Source: Halorussus salinus (GTDB lineage Archaea; Halobacteriota; Halobacteria; Halobacteriales; Haladaptataceae). From it: DNA of 64,000 nt. The stretch lies in assembly GCF_004765815.2 (NCBI RefSeq), contig NZ_SBIS02000008.1, positions 62,001-126,000 of the forward strand. Reading direction: 5' to 3'. Under the pieces are notes generated by a model. The model was not told the DNA's origin. It made no database searches and saw only the letters and a list, made by a program, of their open reading frames with translations. Made by a program: the position numbers and the translations under genes. Shown here piece by piece: positions 24,336-31,428 of this stretch; position 1 is the first letter of the stretch, and each line of letters opens with the position of its first letter.

Positions 24336-24575
24336 CTACTCGTCGGCGAAGATTATCTCGGCTATCTCGCGGCGCTCGCCGTCCGGGTCGTCGTTCTCGT
24401 ACTTGTAGCGGACGCCGGACTCCTCGTCCTCGGCGGCCCGGTGCGAGCCGTCACAGAAGGGGTAGTTCTCCGAGAGACCGCAGAGACAGACCGCGACGTT
24501 TCCTTTCTCGTCGTCCAAGTCCTCCTCGTCCAGCTTGAGCGGGCCGGTTGCGTCGTGGGTGATTTCGCGGGCCAT
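24336..24575 (-). CDS. CDGSH iron-sulfur domain protein
   Basis: This 79-residue protein contains the CDGSH [2Fe-2S] motif with three Cys and one His ligand: CLCGLSENYPFCDGSH (about 30-45). The rest is acidic (LKLDEEDLDDEKGNVA) and ends in IAEIIFADE. CDGSH proteins handle electrons or Fe-S clusters in the cytoplasm. It lies 25 bp downstream of the old-yellow-enzyme gene in the same direction, so it may serve that flavoprotein as redox partner (inference). Confidence 0.92.
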   Translation of the reverse strand: MAREITHDATGPLKLDEEDLDDEKGNVAVCLCGLSENYPFCDGSHRAAEDEESGVRYKYENDDPDGERREIAEIIFADE

Positions 24576-24600
24576 GCCGTCGGGTAGGGAGCCGAGACGC

Positions 24601-25947
24601 CTAATCTTTGTTCTCCTCGTCGTCTCCTCGCGGATTTTCGTCGCGGTCGTACGCGCCCTCGCGTCGCAACTCGCCGCGCTCGGCCAGCACCGCGGGCGTC
24701 CGGCAGACGCCGTTCGCGCCCGTCACTTGCGGGACGGTGCAGTTGTTGCAGTTCTCGCAGACGACCGCGGCGCGCTCCGAGTCCAGAATCCGGGCGGGCA
24801 GGCGCGGCTCAGCGTAGAAGGGCCGTCCCATCCCCACCGCGTCGCAGGCGGGCGATTTCTCTCCGTCGCTCTCGAGGAGACCGTCGATTTGCTCCCGCGA
24901 GCGAATCCCGCCCTCCAGCAGGACCGGCGCGGCCACGCGCTCGCGGACGCGCCGGGCGAGGTCGGCGTTCCACGCCGGTTCGAAGTCGTAGAGCGCGCCC
25001 TCGACGCGGTTGGCGGCCGCGACGAGCGCGGCCTTCCAGCGACTGCCGAACGCCGCGACGTACCCCTCCCTGAACGTCGAGTCGCGCCACGCGCGCTCGG
25101 GAAATCGCCCGCGGACGATGCTCATGTCCCAGAACGTCGAGACGCGGACCGGGACGAGCGCGTCGTAGCCGATGCGGTCGAGTCGAACCGAGATTTCGAC
25201 GGCGTCGTCGGCCGAGAGGGTGGGACCGATACCCGGCGGAGCCTCGGTCTCGGCGGGCACCTTGGCGATAACCGGGAGGTCGCCAGCGCGTGCGCGAATC
25301 TCGTCGTACACGACCTCGAAGAAGCGCACGCCGTCGGCGAACTCGTCGTCCCGGTCGTTGTAGAACGGCGAGAGGAACTGCTGGAGAAGCCCCATGTTCG
25401 CGCCCGCGAGGTGGATGCCGTCGTAGCCAGCGTCGGCGGCGTTCGCCGCCGCGCGGCCGAACTCCGCGGCGAGGTCGTAGACCTCCTCGGTCGAGAGGAC
25501 CCGCGCGTCGTAGTCGAGCAACCCGAGGCGGTCGGCGGCCCGGAGCGGCCACGGCGGTTTCGACACCGCGAGCTGGCGGAGGTCGGGGTTCGCGCGCCGG
25601 TACTCGGCGTGCCACGTCTCCATGCTCCGGAGGCCGCCGGTGTCCAACTGCGCGAAGATGCGCCCGCCGTGGGCGTGGATTCGCTCGGGCACCGACGAGA
25701 GTCCGGCGACGAACTCCGGATCCGCGAACGGCGTCATCCCCGGCGCGACCCGGCCGCCCGACTCCCGGACGGGGGCCGCGCCCTGACAGACCAACCCCGC
25801 GCCAGCGGCCGCCGCGGGTTCGAGTTCCGCGCCGAGGAGGTCGGCGGCGTCGGCCTCCTCGCCAGCACACTCCAACAGCGGTGCGCGGTAGAGTCGATTC
25901 GGGAGTTCCACGCCGCCGATGTCGAGGGGAGTTTCGAGTTTGGGCAC
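24601..25947 (-). CDS. Old yellow enzyme-type NADH:flavin oxidoreductase
   Basis: This 448-residue FMN-binding TIM barrel carries PLDIGGVELPNRLYRAPL at the N-terminus, the FAQLDTGG region, AAANAADAGYDGIHLAGANM and LLQQFLSPFYNDRDDEF, and phosphate-binding LLEGGIRSREQI with VGMGRPFYAEP. After the barrel is CENCNNCTVPQVTG plus a later Cys, which resembles the [4Fe-4S] ligand set of 2,4-dienoyl-CoA reductase-type members, but the second flavin/NAD domain of those enzymes is absent. The usual His/Asn substrate pair of OYE appears replaced (LAGANM). Substrate unknown; probably an ene-reductase or demethylase-like enzyme. Confidence 0.88.
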   Translation of the reverse strand: MPKLETPLDIGGVELPNRLYRAPLLECAGEEADAADLLGAELEPAAAAGAGLVCQGAAPVRESGGRVAPGMTPFADPEFVAGLSSVPERIHAHGGRIFAQLDTGGLRSMETWHAEYRRANPDLRQLAVSKPPWPLRAADRLGLLDYDARVLSTEEVYDLAAEFGRAAANAADAGYDGIHLAGANMGLLQQFLSPFYNDRDDEFADGVRFFEVVYDEIRARAGDLPVIAKVPAETEAPPGIGPTLSADDAVEISVRLDRIGYDALVPVRVSTFWDMSIVRGRFPERAWRDSTFREGYVAAFGSRWKAALVAAANRVEGALYDFEPAWNADLARRVRERVAAPVLLEGGIRSREQIDGLLESDGEKSPACDAVGMGRPFYAEPRLPARILDSERAAVVCENCNNCTVPQVTGANGVCRTPAVLAERGELRREGAYDRDENPRGDDEENKD

Positions 25948-26175
25948 GTTCGCGTCTCAATTCGGTGGGTCTCGGGGAAAGTGTTTGGCCGACGGTGCGT
26001 CGCGCTCGGAGGCGCGCCCGCGGCCGCCGGTCGGATAGCGAGCGGACTGAATCGCCGGTCCACCGATTTCGGCCACCTGACTGAGATAACTGTATTCGCT
26101 CTTATGTAGAAACGACACCAAAGGGTGACGTGAACTGGCCGAACGAGTTCTCTCTGAGGGGACCCTGATTCCTAT

Positions 26176-26183
26176 GTATAAAG
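26176..26183 (+). promoter_or_regulatory. TATA-like element of the GIDE-like gene
   Basis: GTATAAAG lies 25-32 bp before ATG 26208, which supports that start over the in-frame GTG at 26196. Confidence 0.6.
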
Positions 26184-26207
26184 TACATCCAACCGGTGCA
26201 GACGTAT

Positions 26208-27032
26208 ATGGTTGAAGCGGTGAGGACTATTTTGGGGGTGATTCTACTTGCTAGCTCTTTGTGGTTGGGCTACCGAGCCATCACGGCCGGGATACTCTAC
26301 CGATTGGTGTCGGCATCCGAAACCGAGAGTCCATCAACGCTCGCCGGTGGCGAGACCGTCGCCATAGAGGGGACGGTGAACGTCAAGGACTCGCCGCCAC
26401 TAAGCAACTCTCTCCCGACCGATGAAGCGAAGTCGATTGGTGCGTACGTGTGGCGGCTCAAGGAATCCGAGTCCCATAATTACAATCTCGATGCCGAAGA
26501 GCCCGGAGCGGATACGAATATGGTCACGTATGCATCCGGGATCGAGTCCGGGACGTTTTCCGTTGACGACGGTCGGCGCGAGATTCGTATCGACACAGAC
26601 TGGTTGGCCGAGACCCACGACAGCGCCGATATCACGACAGTGTCTCCGGATTGGACCGTATCGACCTTTCTGTCGAAGCGTAGCTGGAGATCGCAGTACA
26701 TCCATCTGGAGGAACACGGGACTGTCAACCCCATTCCCATTATGAAGTACATCTTCGATGCGGACGCACCCGAGGAGATCCCCGACGACGAGTATTTCGA
26801 GGCGAGAACCATTCTCGACGGCGAGATGCTGGCCGTCTGCGGGGAAGTCACGATTGCTCAGGGGACCCCCGTGGTCCGGGGAAGCGACGAGACGCCGCTA
26901 CTGCTTTCTGATAAAGGGTTTGATGAATTCAGCAGTAATCTTCGCAGGCAACTCCTAAAGTACGGACTGGCCTCGGGTGGGTTTGTGGTTATCGCCAGCC
27001 TCACGCTGGCAAACGGATTGGGGCTCGTATGA
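26208..27032 (+). CDS. GIDE-like membrane protein
   Basis: This 274-residue protein has one membrane helix at each end: residues 6-28 (RTILGVILLASSLWLGYRAI) and 250-272 (LASGGFVVIASLTLANG). The middle contains GGETVAIEGTVNVKDSPPLSNSL and EMLAVCGEVTIAQGTPVVRG. This two-helix layout with a beta-rich middle matches the GIDE family, whose eukaryotic members (MUL1) carry an added RING finger; none is present here. Base composition is visibly lower in G+C and codon choice more relaxed than in neighbours, so horizontal acquisition is possible. Function in archaea is unknown. Confidence 0.65.
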   Translation: MVEAVRTILGVILLASSLWLGYRAITAGILYRLVSASETESPSTLAGGETVAIEGTVNVKDSPPLSNSLPTDEAKSIGAYVWRLKESESHNYNLDAEEPGADTNMVTYASGIESGTFSVDDGRREIRIDTDWLAETHDSADITTVSPDWTVSTFLSKRSWRSQYIHLEEHGTVNPIPIMKYIFDADAPEEIPDDEYFEARTILDGEMLAVCGEVTIAQGTPVVRGSDETPLLLSDKGFDEFSSNLRRQLLKYGLASGGFVVIASLTLANGLGLV

Positions 27033-27599
27033 GATGCGCCGCCGTCGGTTGCTCAGCGAGAGACGGTTACAGAGGAGCGACACACACGGATGGTACATAC
27101 GCGGCTGCTACTGGTACTGATATCGTCTCTCACGATTTTACTACCCTCACAGTCCGCGCTGATTCTTCATAGACTCTGTACTGACTGCATCGGGAGGGAA
27201 CCCGTCACATTCTGTGGATTTCAACAGATCCGGTCTTTCCGCGGTTCTACATAAGAGTGACTGTATTTGTGTGTACAACAACTCTATATTGCTAAAGAAA
27301 CGAATTTCAATTCCCTACCCAAACACTTATTACCTCCCGCAACTAATTATTACATGTAGAAAATACACGAAACAAAATCGCCGCTTTTTTCTATCAGTTT
27401 CGCGTAGCTTCTGCTCCGGCGCTCGAATCCGCGAGGTTCGGGTGCGCTCGCAGGCGAACTCGTTCCGACTCGTCTCGAACAGCCTCGCCTCTCGGTTTCG
27501 CGGCCGGACCGGTGGCTCGCCGCCGTCCGACCCGCCGAGGAGGTGTCCTACCAGTTGCGACCACCGACAGCAACGACTCTCGACAGTCACGACTCCACC
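27033..27599. other. A/T-richer non-coding stretch
   Basis: This stretch contains the most A/T-rich DNA of the window (about 27210-27400, with TTGCTAAAGAAACG and ACTAATTATTACATG). A 54-codon ATG frame at 27090-27254 begins with a hydrophobic stretch (RLLLVLISSLTILLP) but has no support beyond being open. No repeat, att site or transposase was seen. It separates the GIDE-like gene from the Nudix-like operon. Confidence 0.5.
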
Positions 27600-28262
27600 A
27601 TGTCCGACGACACACCATCGACCGACCCGGCAGTGACCGACGACCGACCGCCCACGGACTCCTCGGCGACCGACGCCCCGGCCGCCGACGACGCCTCGGC
27701 CGACGACGACGACCCGACGCTCGACTCGCTCGCCGACCCCGCGAGCCTGCACGACCGCGAGGAGGTCCCGTTCACCGACGAGACCGCCGTCCACGACGAC
27801 CGCGACCACTGCAACATCGACGTTGACGGCAGAGCCGTCGTCGGCGTGACGAACGACGCGGGCGAGGTCTTGCTGGCGGTCCACCGCGAGGAGGCCGTCG
27901 CCATGCTCCCGCACGGCCCCGTCGAGTCGGGCGACGACTGGCTCGCGACCGCCCGCCGGAACGTCGAGACGACGACCGACCTCCCCTTCGAAATCGACGG
28001 CGTGGAGGCCGTGCGCGAAATCGACCACTTCGTGGAGGGCGAGGAGGAACCGCACGCCACGACCTACGGCGTCGTCTTCCGCGCCTCGCTCGCTGGCGAC
28101 CCTGCGGACGCGGACGACTCCGCGGACGACCCGGCGGACATAGCCGACCCCGGTACCGACGACAACGACCACTGGGACGCCGACTGGTTCGACGCGGTTC
28201 CGGAGAACACGCCGCCGGGGTCCGGTCTCGTGGCCGACGACATCCGACTGTTCGTGAACTGA
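27600..28262 (+). CDS. Nudix-fold protein with degenerate Nudix box
   Basis: This 220-residue protein has a disordered acidic N-terminus (1-70, Asp/Thr/Ala-rich) and then a Nudix-like domain: VVGVTNDAGEVLLAVHREEA, MLPHGPVESGDDWLATARRN, VETTTDLPFEIDGVEAVREI and TTYGVVFRASLAG. In active Nudix hydrolases the box ends REUxEExGU. Here the Glu after Arg-Arg is Asn and the two metal-binding Glu are Thr-Thr. Loss of catalysis is therefore predicted, leaving a binding or regulatory role. The methyltransferase gene follows 20 bp downstream. The start was chosen at MSDDTPSTD; the frame is open a little further upstream. Confidence 0.75.
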   Translation: MSDDTPSTDPAVTDDRPPTDSSATDAPAADDASADDDDPTLDSLADPASLHDREEVPFTDETAVHDDRDHCNIDVDGRAVVGVTNDAGEVLLAVHREEAVAMLPHGPVESGDDWLATARRNVETTTDLPFEIDGVEAVREIDHFVEGEEEPHATTYGVVFRASLAGDPADADDSADDPADIADPGTDDNDHWDADWFDAVPENTPPGSGLVADDIRLFVN

Positions 28263-28282
28263 CCGCGGCCTTCCACTCTCGC

Positions 28283-29044
28283 ATGACAGACTCGACCCGC
28301 GACGACCCGACTCACCACGACCAAACACACGACGCGACCATCGACTGGCACCGCTTCTGGACCGACGCCGAGGGCGACCACCGCGAGAGCGCCCGCCCCG
28401 GCGAGACCCACGGCATGGCCGACCTGCTTGACCGCTTGTTCGAGCGGACTAAATATCCGGACTCGTTTGCGGCGGTGGGGTGCGGCCCCGCCGACTGCCC
28501 GCTCGAACTCGCCGAGCGCCACCCGGACCTCGACGTGTTCGCTTACGACGCCACCGAGTCGGCGCGCCGCGAGGCCCGCGAGCGCGCGGCCGACCACGAC
28601 CTCCCGAACGTCACCATCGAGGAGGCCACCCTGCCCGCGTTCGACCCCGACCGGTCGTTCGACGCGGTGTACTGCTACGCGGTCCTCCACTACGTCGAGG
28701 AGGCCGCCCGCGCCGTCCGGAACCTCTACGACGCGGTGGCACCCGGCGGCCTCCTCGTGTTCAACTACCCCAACCGCTTCACGCGGGCCGAGTGGGACCG
28801 CGAATCGACCGGCGACGGCGTCCTCGCGGACCGCCCCGACTTCCGCGAGCGATTCCAACTCCTGCTGGAGGGGCGCAACCTCCTGAGCTACGACCGCATC
28901 GAAGCCGAACTCGGCGCGCGTCCGCGGAGTTTCTGGTCGGCCGCGGACGCCGAGGAGTACTGGTCGCGCGAGGAGACCCCGCCGGAGGTCCGGACCGGCC
29001 TCACCGACGCCGCCATCAACCCCTGCGTCTGCGTCCCGAAGTAG
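28283..29044 (+). CDS. Class I SAM-dependent methyltransferase
   Basis: This 253-residue protein has a Rossmann-type methyltransferase core: motif I FAAVGCGPADCPLELAE (about 67-83, glycine pattern VGCGPA), motif II VFAYDATESARREA, motif III/IV DRSFDAVYCYAVLHYVEEAA and post-motif VAPGGLLVFNYPNRF. The LHYVEEAA and PGGLLVF segments match small-molecule methyltransferases of the Methyltransf_11 type. The N-terminus is His/Asp-rich. Substrate unknown. It lies in an apparent operon with the degenerate Nudix protein and is followed by hexamer array I. Confidence 0.9.
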   Translation: MTDSTRDDPTHHDQTHDATIDWHRFWTDAEGDHRESARPGETHGMADLLDRLFERTKYPDSFAAVGCGPADCPLELAERHPDLDVFAYDATESARREARERAADHDLPNVTIEEATLPAFDPDRSFDAVYCYAVLHYVEEAARAVRNLYDAVAPGGLLVFNYPNRFTRAEWDRESTGDGVLADRPDFRERFQLLLEGRNLLSYDRIEAELGARPRSFWSAADAEEYWSREETPPEVRTGLTDAAINPCVCVPK

Positions 29045-29060
29045 CCGTTTCGGGCGCTCT

Positions 29061-29176
29061 CGACACCGTTTTCGATTTCGTAAGCGTTCTCGTTTTCGAT
29101 AACGAAATTGTTCGCGTTTTCGTTTTCGATTGCGTAAACGTATTCGTTTCCGCAAACGTTTACGTTTTCGAAAACG
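29061..29176. repeat. (CGNNNN)n hexamer array I, the longest array
   Basis: Twenty consecutive 6-bp positions from 29061 to 29175: nineteen are CG and one (29109) is TG. Spacers are almost all A/T: TTTT, ATTT, TAAG, TTCT, ATAA, AAAT, ATTG, TAAA, TATT, TTTC, CAAA, TTTA, AAAA. It fills most of the space between two convergent genes. Confidence 0.95.
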
Positions 29177-29229
29177 AACTGCCCCCTCGCGCCGACGCTC
29201 CGCAAAAGCCCCGAAAATCGAGGTTGCAC

Positions 29230-30777
29230 TCAGGCCGACCCGCACGAGCCTTCGTACAGCTTCACCCGATTCGTCGGGTCTGGCCCGTCGAGCCGAATCG
29301 GCTGTTCGACGTAGTAGAGCGCGACGCGCTCGACGCGCTCGTCGTGGTTCGCATTCCACTCCTCGCAGAGGTAGTCGGCGAAGTGCGGTCGGAGCGGTTC
29401 GGCCGCGCTCGCCCGGAGGTCCATCGTGTACTTGAACCACCTGACGTTCCGGTAGCTCGCGGCCACGTCGGGGGGTTCGTCCCACCTGACCTCGCGGTCG
29501 TGGAACACGTCGACGCGCTCGCCCGACGCCAGTCGTCCCGGCGCGACGTACCACCCGTCAGCGGTCCGCGGCTCGGGCGCGAACATGTCCCAGCGGTACT
29601 CCTTCGGGTCGGCCGACTCGCTCACGCCGTCGGGCAGGGCGACGTACCCGAGCGCCGCCGCGTTCCAGACGAGAACTAGCGCCAGCAGACTCCCGACGAC
29701 CGGTCCGCGGAGTCTCCGCGCCCGCCGGCGGACTCCTCGGCGCACGCCGAGAGAACTGCGTCGCTCCGGAAGCAGGGGGTCGATTCGCGCGCCGAGGTCG
29801 GCGTCGTCGGCCCAGTCGTCGAGTCGGGTGCCGAGACGCGACTGTCGGAGCTTCGCGCTCGCGGCGTCCCAGAACACCGGCGGGAGGAACGGAATCAGGC
29901 CCGCGATGGACAGGAACGGGAAGACGCCGAGGCGCATCGTCAGCGCCATCCCGAGGTGCATCCCGACGAACAGCGCGGCGAACGCGGCCCGCGCCCACCC
30001 CGTCAACAGCAGGAGGCCGACCGACGTGACGACTAACCCGAGCCACACTCTGTCGAAAGCTCTGAGCAGGGTCGGATACTGGGCCAGCACGCCGCCGAGT
30101 CGCACGGTCAACTGGTCCAAGCCGAACACGTACAGAATCGCGTCGCCGTTCAGCCACAGGTCGCCGCGGAGCTTGTAGACGGCGTTCGTGGCGTAGACCA
30201 GCACGACCTGCACCAACAGCGCGGCCGACGCGACGTTGGCGATTCGCCTCAACGCTCCGGTCGTTCGATTTCGGTCGCCCTGCGCTCCGGCGCGCGTCCG
30301 TCGGAGCGCGTCCACGGACCACCGACTCCCGAGGGGCAGGAACGCGCCCCACAGCAACAGGCGGCGGAGCATCGAGTCGCCGCCGTTCAGCAGGACCGGG
30401 TTCCGCGCGTGGAGCGAGACCACCAGCACGAACGAGACCACCGTCGCCAGTCGCGTCCGGTAGCCGACCAGTAGCGCGACGGCGAACGCGCCCGAGACGA
30501 GAAAGAGCAGGCCGACCGCCCACGGCGACCCGACGTGGGCGTGAATCGAGAGGGCGGCGATGCCGCCGAACTCCTCGCGGAGGACCGACCGCGGCAGGAC
30601 CCCCGCGTCGGTGTAGAACGCCACGAGGTCCCGCGACCTGAGCGCGAGGTCCGCCAGCAGGAGGAGTCCCAGCGAAATCCGGAGCGCGGCCAGCGCCCGC
30701 GGGTCCACGCCGAACCGGCGAGCGAGCCACCTCCCGCCCCGGTCTCCGAGTCGCGCCGCGAACGAACGCGCGTCCAT
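29230..30777 (-). CDS. HTTM domain membrane protein (vitamin K gamma-carboxylase-like)
   Basis: This 515-residue protein has four to eight membrane helices in the HTTM arrangement: RFGVDPRALAALRISLGLLL near 23-42, then VGLLFLVSGAFAVALLVGYRTRLA, SLHARNPVLLNGGDSMLRRL and VVLVYATNAVYKLRGDLWLNGDAI. The 'RNPVLLNGGD' and 'YKLRGDLWLNGDA' segments are typical of bacterial and archaeal HTTM proteins. The soluble C-terminal part (about 370-515) includes DMFAPEPRTADGWYV and ends at GSCGSA. These proteins are distant relatives of the vitamin K-dependent gamma-glutamyl carboxylase; the archaeal substrate is unknown. It is convergent with the methyltransferase. Confidence 0.88.
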   Translation of the reverse strand: MDARSFAARLGDRGGRWLARRFGVDPRALAALRISLGLLLLADLALRSRDLVAFYTDAGVLPRSVLREEFGGIAALSIHAHVGSPWAVGLLFLVSGAFAVALLVGYRTRLATVVSFVLVVSLHARNPVLLNGGDSMLRRLLLWGAFLPLGSRWSVDALRRTRAGAQGDRNRTTGALRRIANVASAALLVQVVLVYATNAVYKLRGDLWLNGDAILYVFGLDQLTVRLGGVLAQYPTLLRAFDRVWLGLVVTSVGLLLLTGWARAAFAALFVGMHLGMALTMRLGVFPFLSIAGLIPFLPPVFWDAASAKLRQSRLGTRLDDWADDADLGARIDPLLPERRSSLGVRRGVRRRARRLRGPVVGSLLALVLVWNAAALGYVALPDGVSESADPKEYRWDMFAPEPRTADGWYVAPGRLASGERVDVFHDREVRWDEPPDVAASYRNVRWFKYTMDLRASAAEPLRPHFADYLCEEWNANHDERVERVALYYVEQPIRLDGPDPTNRVKLYEGSCGSA

Positions 30778-30860
30778 GATACGCCGCGTTATCAGCTACG
30801 ACTTGTAAACGTAGCGAAGCGAGCGCCCGCGAGCGGAGGGCGACGGCGGACGGCGACCGA

Positions 30861-30868
30861 AGTTAAGT
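30861..30868 (+). promoter_or_regulatory. TATA-like element of the KhtT-type gene
   Basis: AGTTAAGT lies 24-31 bp before the ATG at 30892, consistent with a leaderless transcript for the antiporter operon. Confidence 0.5.
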
Positions 30869-30891
30869 CCGGAGCCGTCGTAGAACGCGGT

Positions 30892-31371
30892 ATGACGGTC
30901 TACGAGACGGACCTCCCCGGCGTCGGGCGGAAGTTCGAGTACGAGATCGACGGCGAGGACCGTCTCGTCGTCCTCATCCACCACGACGGCAAGCGCGAGG
31001 TGTTCCGGCGACCGTCCCCCGAGGCCGACAGCGAGAAGCTCTTCGAACTGTCCGACCAGCAGGCCCGCGAGTTCGGCACCCTGCTAGAGGGCGCGTACTT
31101 CCAGCCCGTGGACTTGGAGCGCGCGCAGGTGCCCCTCGGCGACGAACTCATCGAGTGGCACGACGTGGGGGCGGACTCGCCGGTCGTCGGCAAGTCGTTG
31201 AGCGACTGCGGCATCCGTCGCCGGACCGGCACCACCGTCCTCGCGGTCCAGCGCGACGACGAGACGGTCGGCAACCCCGAGCCGGGATTCGAGTTGGCGG
31301 CGGGCGACGTGGTGGTCGCCTTGGGGACGCGGGCCGAACACGAGACGCTGACCGACCTTCTGTCCGAGTGA
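30892..31371 (+). CDS. khtT: TrkA-C domain regulatory subunit of a K+/H+ antiporter (KhtT type)
   Basis: This 159-residue cytoplasmic protein has an N-terminal small domain (VYETDLPGVGRKFEYEIDGEDRLVVLIHHDGKREVF is the family start; quoted here only in part as LPGVGRKFEYEI and VLIHHDGKREVFRR). A TrkA-C domain follows (about 85-155: DSPVVGKSLSDCGIRRRTGTT, GFELAAGDVVVALG). In Bacillus KhtT gates the KhtU antiporter and senses cyclic di-AMP and pH. The same gene order here (regulator, then CPA2 antiporter) supports that role. The stop overlaps the next ATG (TGATG). Confidence 0.88.
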   Translation: MTVYETDLPGVGRKFEYEIDGEDRLVVLIHHDGKREVFRRPSPEADSEKLFELSDQQAREFGTLLEGAYFQPVDLERAQVPLGDELIEWHDVGADSPVVGKSLSDCGIRRRTGTTVLAVQRDDETVGNPEPGFELAAGDVVVALGTRAEHETLTDLLSE

Positions 31372-31428
31372 TGGCGGGGGTCTTCGCGGAATCGGATTGA
31401 TGATGGAAATCCTCACGGAGGCCGACTG
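31371..31428 (+). other. Two coupled nine-codon mini-ORFs between khtT and khtU
   Basis: Three TGATG stop-start overlaps occur at 31369, 31398 and 31427, exactly 29 bp apart. They delimit MAGVFAESD (31371-31400) and MMEILTEAD (31400-31429) before the antiporter start MAEVLVELG. The three starts resemble each other, so the mini-ORFs look like decayed tandem copies of the antiporter 5' end. Confidence 0.6.

Noticed and set aside
24535-26109. 524-codon plus-strand frame opposite the old yellow enzyme gene
   Set aside because: Antisense shadow of a recognised enzyme with no protein-like composition.
27090-27254. 54-codon frame with a hydrophobic start in the A/T-rich gap
   Set aside because: No promoter or ribosome-binding site at the right distance and the second half is not protein-like; kept only as a remark.
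11261-29176. CRISPR array or ordinary microsatellite as explanation of the hexamer loci
   Set aside because: There are no long identical repeats with unique spacers, and the tetramers between CGs vary freely while the phase is kept, unlike slippage-derived microsatellites.
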